A stretch of DNA of 48,971 nt, from assembly GCA_046760785.1 (NCBI GenBank), contig JBHIET010000019.1, positions 1 to 48,971 on the forward strand. Direction: 5' to 3'. Both the position numbers and the translations under genes were made by a program. The notes below the pieces were generated by a model, which saw nothing but the letters and a program-made list of their open reading frames with translations, was not told the DNA's origin and did no database searches. The DNA is from JBHIET01 sp046760785 (GTDB lineage Bacteria > Chloroflexota > Anaerolineae > B4-G1). Below are positions 17,005 to 25,684 of this stretch, piece after piece; position 1 is the first letter of the stretch, and every line of letters begins with the position of its first letter.

Positions 17005-17236
17005 AACTCGCCGTCCTGGCCGACGTCCACGGCAACAGGGATGCCCTGCTAACCTCATTCCCTTCAGTCACACCCACGAGCCGTTGGATCGCAGCGTACA
17101 GAGTAAGCGGTTGATCAACCCAGGCAGCGTGGGGTATCCTCAGGGCGAGGAGGGGACTGCCCGCCATGCGGTGCTCACGTGGGACGGCGAGTGGCACGTC
17201 GAATTTCACCTCGCCCACTATGAGGTCGAAAAGTGG
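17001..17236 (+). pseudogene. internally deleted YfcE/MJ0936-type metallophosphoesterase
   Basis: Starting in a GTGA overlap with purB, the frame reads KLAVLADVHGNRDALL, the first metal-binding motif of a calcineurin-like phosphoesterase. It then abruptly loses homology and stops at 17114. In another frame from about 17060 the C-terminal hallmark appears: SHTHEPLDRS then RLINPGSVGYPQGEEG, a strand-rich segment and LAHYEVEKW. The central region of about 100 or more residues, with the GNHD-type motif, is missing and the two ends are out of frame. No stop closes the second frame before the terminator at 17237. Two lesions (internal deletion with frameshift, and 3' truncation) make this a clear pseudogene unless the assembly is wrong here. 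Confidence 0.8.
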
Positions 17237-17269
17237 AACCTCCCGCAGGCTTCGAAGCTGCGGGAGGTT
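17237..17269. terminator. bidirectional hairpin between convergent genes
   Basis: A perfect 12-bp stem (AACCTCCCGCAG / CTGCGGGAGGTT) with a 9-base loop lies between the purB-side pseudogene and the convergent oxidoreductase gene. T-runs are short: TTT follows on the plus strand and a T-rich stretch lies on the minus side. Confidence 0.65.
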
Positions 17270-17271
17270 TG

Positions 17272-18459
17272 CTACACCACGTTATACTCGACGATCTCCC
17301 GCCCCTCCCGGAAGCGGGCCAGGTCCAGTTGCGAGATGTCCAGTGTGTGGGCCTTGCCGTCCAGAACCTCCTCCGCCAGCAGCAGGCCGCAGGCAGGGCC
17401 GTGCTGGAAGCCGTGGCCACTGAAGCCGCCGATGCAGTAGAACCCCTCCACCTCGGGGATGTGGCCCAGGATGGGGTGTGCATCCGGCGAGTTCTCGTAC
17501 AGGCCGGCCCAGTGGCTGGCCAGCCCCGCCTGCTCCAAGATGGGCAGCCGCTTCATCGCAGCCTCCATGTGCACCAGTTCCCAGTCTGCGTCTATGGATT
17601 GGTCAAAGCTCACCTTCTCGTTGGGGTTCGACATGCCGGTCAGGATGCCCGGCCCCTCGCGATGAAAGTACAGGGATTGGGCAAAGTCAATGACGAAGGG
17701 AAAGTCGGATGGTATCTCTGGGATGGGGCTGGTGACAACGATCTGGCGGCGCACGGGGAGGATGGGGATCTCCACCCCTGCCATTTTGCCGACCTCTCCA
17801 GCCCACGGCCCGGCGGCGTTGACGACCACCGGCGCCGCAACCTTTCCCCGATTGGTCACAACTCCCTTCACCTGTTCCCCTTCGACGAGAATGTCTGTCA
17901 CCTCCACATTGGTGAACAGCCTGGCCCCCAACCGCCGCGCCCCGGATACATACCCCTGCACTACCCCGTTGGGGTCGGCCAAGCCATCGCGGGCGTGGAA
18001 GGTCCCGGCGATGACGCCTTCCAGGTTGAGCAGCGGCACCATCTCGGCGATCTCGTCCGGCTCCAGCCATTGCGTCTCCACGCCCAGTCGGCGTTGCATC
18101 TCCACGTTCAACTCAAAGACCGCCGCATCCGTCTCATCGGTCAGCAGGAAGAGATAGCCACAGTGCCGCACGTCAATCGGTTGGCCCAACTCCTCCTCGA
18201 AGCGGTCCAGCATCGGCAGGCTGAGCTGAGAGAGCCGGACGTTGATCTCTGTGCCGAACTGGTAGCGGATGCCACCGGCGCATTTGCCCGTGGCCTCCAT
18301 GCCAAAGAAAGATTCACGCTCCAGCAGCAACACGTTTGGGCACCCTTTGAGCGCCAGGTGGTAGGCGGTGCTGGTGCCCATCACCCCCCCACCGATGATG
18401 ACGGCGGCAGCCGTTTGGGGTAGATCCATCCTTCGGTAGTAGCGCCGCTCGGCCCGCAC
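17272..18459 (-). CDS. FAD-dependent amino-acid oxidoreductase (DAO family, sarcosine oxidase beta-like)
   Basis: A D-amino-acid oxidase-fold flavoenzyme, 395 residues (385 if the inner ATG is used). The dinucleotide-binding motif is AAVIIGGGVMGTSTAYHLA; GGIRYQFGTE, VVNAAGPWAGEVGKMAG and a C-terminal GGFSGHGFQHGPA resemble sarcosine oxidase beta and D-amino-acid dehydrogenases. The substrate is probably a secondary or D-amino acid. The GTG at 18459 touches the upstream stop and has GAGGTGG before it; ATG 18429, which starts ten residues later at MDLPQT, is an alternative. It is the last gene of the oxidase / cyclodeaminase-like / oxidase operon and ends at a strong hairpin. Confidence 0.86.
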   Translation of the reverse strand: MRAERRYYRRMDLPQTAAAVIIGGGVMGTSTAYHLALKGCPNVLLLERESFFGMEATGKCAGGIRYQFGTEINVRLSQLSLPMLDRFEEELGQPIDVRHCGYLFLLTDETDAAVFELNVEMQRRLGVETQWLEPDEIAEMVPLLNLEGVIAGTFHARDGLADPNGVVQGYVSGARRLGARLFTNVEVTDILVEGEQVKGVVTNRGKVAAPVVVNAAGPWAGEVGKMAGVEIPILPVRRQIVVTSPIPEIPSDFPFVIDFAQSLYFHREGPGILTGMSNPNEKVSFDQSIDADWELVHMEAAMKRLPILEQAGLASHWAGLYENSPDAHPILGHIPEVEGFYCIGGFSGHGFQHGPACGLLLAEEVLDGKAHTLDISQLDLARFREGREIVEYNVV

Positions 18460-19442
18460 TACAGCGCCACCTCGGTTCCCAAGCCTTGCTTCCGGGCTGC
18501 TTCCAACACCCTGCTCGCCGCGGCCACGTCCTGCACGGCCACCCCCACCGACTTGAAGAGCGTGATCTCCTCCGGCGTCGTCCGCCCCGGCTTCTGCCCG
18601 GCGGCAATCTCCCCCAGTTCCGCGTAAATGTGAGCCTCGGTCATCAGGCCCTGCTGCAGCGGGATCAGCAGGTCCCCCGCTTCAACCAGGCTGGCCTCGC
18701 GGTGGTCAATCACGACCTTAGCCCGCAGGACCGTCTCCGCCGGGATCTCCTGCATCTGCGGGGTGTAGGCCCCCACGGCGTTGATGTGCACTCCCGGCCG
18801 GACATCGGCATCATCAAAGACCGGGGTGGAGGAGGTTGTGGCCGTGCATACGACGTCCGCCTGGCGTACCGCCTCGGCTGGCGTCTCGGCCACGCTGATC
18901 GGGAGCGATAGCTGCTCGCTCATCTCGGCAGCATAAGCGCTGGCCCGCTCCCGCGACAAGTCGTACACCCAGGCCAGCTTGATAGGGCGCACGGCGCAGA
19001 CGGCCTCCAGTTGTGTGCGCCCCTGAGCGCCCGCGCCGAAGATGGCGGCGACAGAGGCATCCTCGCGGGCCAGGAGGTTCGTAGCGGCACCGGAGGCCGC
19101 ACCCGTGCGCAGCGCGGTGAGATACGTCCCGTCCATCACAGCCGCAGGCTCGCCGGTCGTTGCGTCTACGACGACGACCAGCGCGTGGATGAGTGGCAGC
19201 CCCTTGGCCGGGTTGTCGTTGAAGACGGACACTATCTTGACCGCCATCTGGTCGTCGGCCGAAAGGTAGGCGGGCATAAAGAGGGTGACTCCGTTGTGGC
19301 GCTCCACCTGGAGCGCCGTCCGAAGCGGCACGTCGGCCTGCCCGGCGGAGAGCTGGGAGAAGGCTCCCTCCATCGCTTCAATCGCCTGGCGCATCGGCAG
19401 TGCCCGGCGCACGTCTTCGCTCGAAAGGATACGTAGTCGCAT
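18459..19442 (-). CDS. ornithine cyclodeaminase / mu-crystallin family protein
   Basis: A 327-residue NAD(P)-dependent protein of the OCD/CRYM family. These include ornithine cyclodeaminase, alanine dehydrogenase (archaeal type) and delta1-pyrroline- or piperideine-2-carboxylate reductases. Family features are LMPAY-like FMPAYLSADDQMAVKIVSV near residue 55, MDGTYLTALRTGAASGAAT near 105, and the Rossmann motif FGAGAQGRTQLEAV near 135. ATG 19442 is favoured over GTG 19445 because GGGAG lies four bases before it. Sandwiched between two DAO-type flavoenzymes, an imine reductase or cyclodeaminase acting on proline-like compounds is plausible, but family alone does not decide. Confidence 0.87.
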   Translation of the reverse strand: MRLRILSSEDVRRALPMRQAIEAMEGAFSQLSAGQADVPLRTALQVERHNGVTLFMPAYLSADDQMAVKIVSVFNDNPAKGLPLIHALVVVVDATTGEPAAVMDGTYLTALRTGAASGAATNLLAREDASVAAIFGAGAQGRTQLEAVCAVRPIKLAWVYDLSRERASAYAAEMSEQLSLPISVAETPAEAVRQADVVCTATTSSTPVFDDADVRPGVHINAVGAYTPQMQEIPAETVLRAKVVIDHREASLVEAGDLLIPLQQGLMTEAHIYAELGEIAAGQKPGRTTPEEITLFKSVGVAVQDVAAASRVLEAARKQGLGTEVAL

Positions 19443-19461
19443 CACTCTCCCTCATCCCTTG

Positions 19462-20619
19462 TCACTTCAGCTTCTCCTCCGCTCCAAAATCCCGGTACGG
19501 GCTCAATTCCTCCAGGATCTCCTCATCCTCCGGCGTCAGATCATCCTGAATCAGGTGGGTCAGCAAGACTCCCACGCCCGGCCCCAGCATGTAGCCCTGT
19601 CCGCACATGCCAACGGCGCAGATGTACCCCTCCAGTTCCCGCGCCCGCCCCACGATGGGGAAACCGTCAGGAGTCATAGGGTAGAGTCCCCGCCAGGTGC
19701 GGCGGACCTTGATGTTGGTCAGCTTGGGCATCAGGTCCACCATACGCGGGGCGATCATCGGCAGAAAGACGGAGGTCTCCCGCCGGTCGGTGCCCACGAT
19801 GGGCGGCTCCGGCGTGATGCAGAAGACGATAGCACCGGTCCCGTGCTGGTAAAAGTAGTAGTTCTTGGAGCCCTCGGCGGGCCGGATGTCCACCACCATC
19901 GGCTCCAGGAAGCGGGCTACCGGCTCGGTGATGCCCGCCTCGTGGCTATCCGGCACCACCGGCACGTCCAGCCCGGCCATCTGGGCCACCGGACGCGCCC
20001 AGGGGCCACCAGCGTTGATGACCACCTCCGTGGCGTAGCCCCCCTTGTCGGTGCGCACCCCCACGGCACGCCCCCGGCGGCGGATGATGCCGGTGACCCG
20101 CTCGCGGAAGCGAAACTCCACCCCCCGCTCCTTGGCCCGGGTGTAGAAGGCGTGGGCGGTCAAGAGCGGCGAGGCAGAGCCATCCCCTGGCGAGTAGGTG
20201 CCGCCGATGAGGCCCTCCCGGTTCAGGTCCGGGATCACCTCCAGGAGATCGTCCCGCTTCAGCCAGCGGATGTCCAGCCCGTAGGCCTGCTGAACCTTCA
20301 ACAAGTCCTTCAGGATGCGCTCCTCCCGCTCCCCGTAGGCGACGAAGGAGTAGCCCCCCTGGTACCATTCGATGTTGTTTCCGTAGGTCTCCTGCCAGGT
20401 GGAGAATATCTCGATGGATTTGATGCAGAGACGAATCTTGGAGGGAGCAGAGTGGGTGGCGCGGATGCCGCCGATGGCGGCCTTGTTGCTGCCCTGACCC
20501 GGGCTGGCGAACTGGTCAATGACCAGGGGCTTGAGCCCGGCCTCGGCCAGGTAGAAGGCGGCCGGGAGCCCAACGCTCCCCGCGCCGACGATGATAACGT
20601 CGTATACTTTGGTGGTCAT
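19462..20619 (-). CDS. FAD-dependent amino-acid oxidoreductase (DAO family)
   Basis: A 385-residue DAO-fold flavoprotein, distinct from the one at 17272. The FAD motif is YDVIIVGAGSVGLPAAFYLA. It has a conserved GGIRATHSAPSKIRL loop, a middle VVINAGGPWARPVAQMAG, and a C-terminal RTWRGLYPMTPDGFPIVGR followed by GMCGQGYMLGPGVG. It resembles glycine/sarcosine/D-hydroxyproline-type dehydrogenases. It is the first gene of the operon; the stop is about 20 bases before the cyclodeaminase-like gene. ATG 20619 follows a GGGAGG-type ribosome site. Confidence 0.86.
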   Translation of the reverse strand: MTTKVYDVIIVGAGSVGLPAAFYLAEAGLKPLVIDQFASPGQGSNKAAIGGIRATHSAPSKIRLCIKSIEIFSTWQETYGNNIEWYQGGYSFVAYGEREERILKDLLKVQQAYGLDIRWLKRDDLLEVIPDLNREGLIGGTYSPGDGSASPLLTAHAFYTRAKERGVEFRFRERVTGIIRRRGRAVGVRTDKGGYATEVVINAGGPWARPVAQMAGLDVPVVPDSHEAGITEPVARFLEPMVVDIRPAEGSKNYYFYQHGTGAIVFCITPEPPIVGTDRRETSVFLPMIAPRMVDLMPKLTNIKVRRTWRGLYPMTPDGFPIVGRARELEGYICAVGMCGQGYMLGPGVGVLLTHLIQDDLTPEDEEILEELSPYRDFGAEEKLK

Positions 20620-20833
20620 ATATACCTCCCTGTTTGATCATCACCCTCTTGAAGATACACTTATCTTACCATGAATTGCCTAAATCTTGCAATGGTGGCC
20701 GAGTGCGTTTCACGCGCCCTTCCAGTCCGAGCCGTCCCTGGGGGGAACTTCCGGGTGGTCTGATACGTCTAACAAATGGGTTGTTTTGGCATGTTGAGGA
20801 AGAATCACCGGTGGATGTCGGAGGGATCAGACA

Positions 20834-20968
20834 GCACAACTGAGTTTTCTCGGAAAGTCTTCGGAAACGCTCACAGCCCCGTCCTCGGGGCGTCTCCGGT
20901 GCAGTAGGGCCACAAAAGTCGCCCCGGGGACGGGGCTTCGAGCACTTTCCGAGAGATCTCAACTGTGC
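20834..20968. repeat. 135-bp imperfect fold-back in the 5' region of a lipoprotein gene
   Basis: The 20620-20981 gap has no convincing gene. Its right part is a long imperfect inverted repeat: GCACAACTGAG..TCTCGGAAAGT on the left matches the reverse complement of ACTTTCCGAGAG..CTCAACTGTGC on the right. An inner 18-bp stem (20875-20892 with 20920-20937, one mismatch) encloses a 27-base loop. It ends one base before the AGGAGG of the next gene, so it may be an mRNA leader structure or a MITE-like element. A related GC-rich string occurs near 26081-26100. Confidence 0.7.
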
Positions 20969-20981
20969 GAGGAGGTAAACC

Positions 20982-21584
20982 ATGAAGCGCAAGTGGATTT
21001 GGTTCTTGGGCGGCTGGTTGATGGCTGTGAGCCTGGTCGCTTGCAGCCAGGTGGTATCTCCACTTTCAGTGGAAACCACTTCCACACCACAGCCGGGCGC
21101 AGCGGTCGGTTGGACAGCAACCCCACCTGCTACCCCCGAGCCATCTCCAACAGAGATCAACCTGAGTGGAGGTGGTGAACCAGCCAGCGCCCCAACGGTA
21201 ACAGCCGCTGTGACGAGCACCATCGCAACGGCCACTCCAGCCCAGGACCGGCCTGAGATGTTCCCCATTTATGGCATCATTGCCCCATCCGATGCGACGC
21301 CCCCAAGTACCGGATCCCCAGAACAGTATCAGAACGAGGTTAAGGAGGCGGTCATCGCTGACCTGGCAGCCCGGCTGGAAGTGCCGGTGGATGCCATTCG
21401 CGTCGTCACCAGCGGCTACCTGGAGGTCCCGCTCGCCTCGCCCTGCGGGGCCGCCGCCAAGGACGAAGCAGGTGCTGTGGGTGGCGGTCTGGTGCTGGGG
21501 TACGAGGTGGTGCTGGAAGTGGGCAGCGCGCGGTACCGCTACGTGGCGCTGGGCGGCCTGGCCCACTACTGCGGGGCGTGGTAA
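20982..21584 (+). CDS. small secreted lipoprotein, unknown function
   Basis: A 200-residue protein with a lipoprotein signal (hydrophobic 7-20, lipobox LVAC, Cys21) and a long Thr/Pro/Ala-rich linker (about 30-90). A compact C-terminal domain follows, with EAVIADLAARLEVPVDAIRVV and YRYVALGGLAHYCGAW. The helix plus strands with Leu-Gly-Tyr and a terminal Cys look like a small domain seen in Chloroflexota secreted proteins; I do not know a function. AGGAGG at 20970-20975 lies six bases before ATG 20982. The upstream fold-back abuts this ribosome site and could modulate translation. A strong terminator follows. Confidence 0.8.
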   Translation: MKRKWIWFLGGWLMAVSLVACSQVVSPLSVETTSTPQPGAAVGWTATPPATPEPSPTEINLSGGGEPASAPTVTAAVTSTIATATPAQDRPEMFPIYGIIAPSDATPPSTGSPEQYQNEVKEAVIADLAARLEVPVDAIRVVTSGYLEVPLASPCGAAAKDEAGAVGGGLVLGYEVVLEVGSARYRYVALGGLAHYCGAW

Positions 21585-21587
21585 AAG

Positions 21588-21617
21588 CGAATCGGGGGCC
21601 CGCAGACCCCCGATTCG
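21588..21617. terminator. bidirectional terminator between lipoprotein and subtilase genes
   Basis: CGAATCGGGGG (21588-21598) and CCCCCGATTCG (21607-21617) form an 11-bp stem with an 8-base loop, placed directly after the plus-strand stop and about 20 bases beyond the minus-strand stop. AAAA precedes the left arm and serves as a T-run for the minus strand. Confidence 0.75.
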
Positions 21618-21637
21618 TCGTTAGTCGAGCCAGTATG

Positions 21638-24600
21638 CTACGGTACGGTGATCTCCACCGGCACTTGCAGGAGTCCTGGAGCCTCAGCGGGGCCCATCAG
21701 GACCAGACCGTAGTAGGTCCCGGAGGCTTTCCCACTGGTGTCCCAGTTCACTGTGATGGTGCCCGAGCCACCCGCTGGGATAGACGGCGGCAGATCGGTC
21801 ACCGTGACGTCGTAGCCCTGCACGGCGTTGACCGTCAACTCGAACGTATCGGGGCTTACTGGGACACTCCACCCGTGGACGGCGATGGTGTAGGTGCCAT
21901 CCTCAGGGAAGAGGACGGAGACAAACTCCTCATCCGTCGGCGTGGTGGACGAGCCCACCAGCCCACCGCCTGGACCATACACGTACAGGTCAATGTCCGA
22001 CTCGTGACCCGAGTTGGCAGTGCTCACTTCGAGCAAGGCGCCGTGCGCGACGTCCACCGTCGTGACGAACGAAGCGGTGGAGGGATCGTCAGGATCGTCC
22101 TGACTCACGGTCTCCACAGTGGTGACCGGCCCGCCTAGGCCAAAGCCTTCGGCCACAAAGCCGCCCAGGTCAAGCTCGCTGCTGATGGTCACATCCGCAG
22201 AGCCTGAGCCGATCCCGGTGACCGCACTCGGGTCCACCGTCACCAGGCCGACTTGACCTTTGAACGGTTCGTTGAGGACTCCCCCGTCCACCTTGACCTG
22301 GTGTAACAGGATGGCGTGCAGGCCCTCCTGCGCCTCGGCGGACACCATCTCCTGTGGTCCGCCCGAAGAGGTCTGGAACAGCCAGCGCCCGCTGCCGATG
22401 TACGTATGGGCGCTCCGTCCCACCTGTTCCAGCGTGTAGGGACCGTAAATGCTCGGGTCGAAGCCGTCGAAGGTCGGACCGAGCACGATGGTATCTATGT
22501 CGGTGCCCGGACTCACCCACTTGTTGTCCACCACCAGGTACGGCGTTCCAGACGCTGGCAGGTCGTCGGCCTCGACGTCAGTCCAGAAGAAGCGCCAGTC
22601 GCCCGACTCGCCCCGCCAACCGTAATCGGTGTAGCCGAACACCCAGCCGCCATCGTACAGTTTCCAGAGGTTCCAGCGCTCCAGGAGACGTTGGTACCAG
22701 CCGCTCAGTGTCATCCTGCCGTACTCGAAGCTGGTTCCCTCGGCTGCCACGGCCGCGGTGACCGGGATCACCACTTCGTCGTGACCATGCCTCACCAGGA
22801 TGGACCCCTCGTACATGCCGGGGCGTGCATACCTGGGAACTCTGAAGGTGGCCTTGAAAGTGGCGCTGCCGCCCGCGGGGATGGTCAGCCACCTGCGGTT
22901 TAGCCTGAGCCAGTACCACGGGGCGCGCCTCCAGAACGAGGCCTCGACCGTCAGGTCGGTGGTGGGCACCTCGGGGGCCTGGTCGCGATGGCGGAAGGTC
23001 AAGAGAAGGCCATCGTCCATCCGCTCCAGCGGGTCAGACATGCGGGCCTGCTGCGTGGGTCCAACGTTGTAGCCGTAGGTGAAGCGGATGTGTTCGTTCT
23101 CGTCCATCTCACCCAGGTCCACCTTGCCGTTGCCGTTGGCGTCGTCCCAGAACACGCCGTCATCGTCGAGATCGGTCCAGTTCTGGATGTGGACTCGCCA
23201 GTTGCTGAACGGCTCGAACAGGTCATCATCCGGGTCGAACTGCTCGTACGGCTTGGTCACCCGCACCATGAGCAGGTCAGTACACCTCGGGATGTCCTGG
23301 TCAATCCGGAACACGTAGTCCGGCGTAGTAAACGATCCGTGATCGAGCGATTGATCGAGTGAGGTGAACGAGTAGTCGTGTGTCCCGATCAGCCTGAACT
23401 GGTTGGTTCTAAGTCTGACCTTGATGCGCTGATCGCTGTAGTTGTACAGCGTGAAGTACTGGGTGTCGCGCTCCCCGGGGTGGATGATGTTGGCAAAGGC
23501 ATCGTACTCGACGCCACGATAGTCACCCACCGACCACTCGGCAGGCGTGGCATAGGTGCCGCCCAGACCGCCCGCGATGTCGGTGCCTTCATCGGCGTCC
23601 ACCAGCCCAGCGCCCTGGCTCCACACGTCGTGGTCGGTGTTCTTGGCCGAGCCCATGATCAGCGCCCGCGCCTCCTCGAAGGTGGGCCACGAGCCGGTGC
23701 GCGCCTGCCAGGCCTGGTACATCAACGCCAGGTTGCCTGCGGCCACTGGCGAGGCCATAGAGGTGCCACCGAACTCGCCGGTGGCTACCGCACCCCACAG
23801 CACCTGGTTCAGCGGCAGGTCGCCGGTGCCAAAGGCGCCGGTGGCAACGATGTCAGCCCCTACGACGTTGCGTACACCGGGGCCGCGATTCGACCACGAC
23901 ATCGCGTCGCCGCCGACGATCTGGTCAGCCGAGGCGATAGATTCGAACACGCCGATGCTGCCGTACAGCGTGGAGGCGCCCACACCGATGCCGCTCGCCG
24001 GGCTGGGCGGGGCGACGGTGCCGTAACCGGGTGCGCCGTTCCCCGTCGAGAAGAGCAGGGCGGTGTTGGGGGCATACGCCCGATTGACACTGTCTATCAG
24101 CCGCGACTCGTAGTCAAAGCCGTCGTTGTCAATGCCGCTGGAGCCCCAGGAGTTGCTCACGATCTGGACGTCGTCGCCCGTCCCAGGGGTGTTATCGTAG
24201 CCGAGGCCAGCGTAGATGAAGCCATCCTCGACGAACGGTGAGACGTAAAAGTCGCCGTTCTGGGTGGAGGCCACGTCCTTGCCGGGGCCGACCACCAGGC
24301 CCTTGCCCTCAGCCTGCGGCGGCCCGCCCGGTCCCCAGTAGACGGAACCGCTGACGACGCCCTGGCCAACGGCCACCGACGTGCAGCCCTGACCGTGGGT
24401 GCCGCCCCCCTCGGTGAAGTCCTGGACGTGGAAGGCGACCAGGTCGCCGTTTCCGAAGAAGGATCCCGGAATTCCCCACATCCAGTCGAGGGTTGGGACC
24501 GGGGTCGCGCCGTCCGAGATGAAGTAGACCAGTCCACCGGAGACGTCGTTCAGGCCGTCGGAGTCAAGGTCCCAGCAGGCGGCTTCCTGGTTGGTGAAGT

Positions 24601-25684
24601 CACGGGTCAGCCGGGCGGGGGTGTCGTCGGTAAAGTCGAAGTTGTAGTTGAGGTCCACGTAGACGGTGTCGTACACGTCGGCCGTGTTCTCGTCCACCAC
24701 CAGCACGGCCGCCCGCTCGCCCGCCGGCACCGCCGGGTTGATGTAAGGGGCCATCGCGGCCAGCGCCTTGTCGGGGTGTGAGCCGTAGTGGTAGACACCG
24801 CTGAGACTGGTGCCGGGCACGATGTAGTTGTGGGCTGCGGCAGCGCCTATCGGCGCGTAGGCAAAGTTGCCGCTTGCCGTTGCCGAAGTATCGGCGTAGT
24901 CCGCCAGGCCGGCGGCGATGAAGCTGGTGCCCACATAGAAGTCGTAGGCAGCCTGGTAGGACGAGAACGAGTCAAACATCTCAGGCAGGCCGTAGTAGGG
25001 CGACGCGGGGTCGTCAATGTAGGCCCAGGTGCCGTGCAGGTCGGGGTGGCAGTAGTCCGCTCCGCTGTCGTTGACCATGTAGCGCACGCCCGCGCCAGTG
25101 TAGCCCTTGGCCCAGGCTTCCTGGGAGCCGTGGATCGCGCCAGTGGTGTGGTACCAGCCCTCAGGTGCTGGCCCGGGGCTGGCCTCGGGATCGGTGTTGA
25201 TCCTGGGCTTGATGGCCGCGTTCAGGGCACTTTCCAGGTCAGGGTCAACGGGGGCCGGCGGATCGATCAGCGATTCCGACCTCTGCAGCGAGATCACCCC
25301 CGGCAGTGTCGCCATCTTCAGCAGTGCGTTGGGCTCGGCGAAACCTGCGGCTACCGTGGTGCCCAGCGGATCCACGAAGGGCCGGGCGAACCACTGATCG
25401 GTATACGGGCTCAGGTCCGTCCCGGGCACGATGCGGGCCACGAACTGCAACCCTTGACCGCCCGAGGTCGTTTCAATCCCTCCGCCTCGGGACATCATGA
25501 CCGGCCTTCTGCCCAACGCCGCCTCGATCTCCGCGAGGAGATTGGGGTGGATCTTATCCCAGGCGGCTTTGGCATCCGTTCCGGGCACTCCCTGGGTGAA
25601 TGCCACAGGAGAGGCCGATAGCAGAAGAACCAGGATCAATACCAGACTGAAAGCTCTTACGGTATGTCTGCGGATCTTAAACAT
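21638..25684 (-). CDS. large secreted S8 subtilisin-like serine protease
   Basis: A 1348-residue extracellular peptidase. It has a signal peptide (1-31), a propeptide-like region (to about 175) and a subtilase domain with Asp206 (VNDSGADYCHPDL), His430 (GGGTHGQGCTSVA), oxyanion Asn549 (FSTGNGAPG) and Ser642 (GGTSMASPVAAG). The 224-residue Asp-His spacing is much longer than in classical subtilisins and holds an insert with acidic, probably calcium-binding loops (DLNYNFDFTDD, DLDSDGLNDVSGG). Beyond the catalytic domain lie beta-sandwich modules, a canonical EF-hand loop (DANGNGKVDLGE) and PPC/CARDB-like C-terminal domains. AGGAGGG precedes ATG 25684. It appears monocistronic, probably degrading external protein. 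Confidence 0.93.
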   Translation of the reverse strand: MFKIRRHTVRAFSLVLILVLLLSASPVAFTQGVPGTDAKAAWDKIHPNLLAEIEAALGRRPVMMSRGGGIETTSGGQGLQFVARIVPGTDLSPYTDQWFARPFVDPLGTTVAAGFAEPNALLKMATLPGVISLQRSESLIDPPAPVDPDLESALNAAIKPRINTDPEASPGPAPEGWYHTTGAIHGSQEAWAKGYTGAGVRYMVNDSGADYCHPDLHGTWAYIDDPASPYYGLPEMFDSFSSYQAAYDFYVGTSFIAAGLADYADTSATASGNFAYAPIGAAAAHNYIVPGTSLSGVYHYGSHPDKALAAMAPYINPAVPAGERAAVLVVDENTADVYDTVYVDLNYNFDFTDDTPARLTRDFTNQEAACWDLDSDGLNDVSGGLVYFISDGATPVPTLDWMWGIPGSFFGNGDLVAFHVQDFTEGGGTHGQGCTSVAVGQGVVSGSVYWGPGGPPQAEGKGLVVGPGKDVASTQNGDFYVSPFVEDGFIYAGLGYDNTPGTGDDVQIVSNSWGSSGIDNDGFDYESRLIDSVNRAYAPNTALLFSTGNGAPGYGTVAPPSPASGIGVGASTLYGSIGVFESIASADQIVGGDAMSWSNRGPGVRNVVGADIVATGAFGTGDLPLNQVLWGAVATGEFGGTSMASPVAAGNLALMYQAWQARTGSWPTFEEARALIMGSAKNTDHDVWSQGAGLVDADEGTDIAGGLGGTYATPAEWSVGDYRGVEYDAFANIIHPGERDTQYFTLYNYSDQRIKVRLRTNQFRLIGTHDYSFTSLDQSLDHGSFTTPDYVFRIDQDIPRCTDLLMVRVTKPYEQFDPDDDLFEPFSNWRVHIQNWTDLDDDGVFWDDANGNGKVDLGEMDENEHIRFTYGYNVGPTQQARMSDPLERMDDGLLLTFRHRDQAPEVPTTDLTVEASFWRRAPWYWLRLNRRWLTIPAGGSATFKATFRVPRYARPGMYEGSILVRHGHDEVVIPVTAAVAAEGTSFEYGRMTLSGWYQRLLERWNLWKLYDGGWVFGYTDYGWRGESGDWRFFWTDVEADDLPASGTPYLVVDNKWVSPGTDIDTIVLGPTFDGFDPSIYGPYTLEQVGRSAHTYIGSGRWLFQTSSGGPQEMVSAEAQEGLHAILLHQVKVDGGVLNEPFKGQVGLVTVDPSAVTGIGSGSADVTISSELDLGGFVAEGFGLGGPVTTVETVSQDDPDDPSTASFVTTVDVAHGALLEVSTANSGHESDIDLYVYGPGGGLVGSSTTPTDEEFVSVLFPEDGTYTIAVHGWSVPVSPDTFELTVNAVQGYDVTVTDLPPSIPAGGSGTITVNWDTSGKASGTYYGLVLMGPAEAPGLLQVPVEITVP

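Noticed and set aside
20666..21268. 200-codon minus-strand ORF across the fold-back and lipoprotein gene
   Set aside because: It is the shadow of the lipoprotein gene plus the inverted repeat, with no ribosome site and no protein-like motif.
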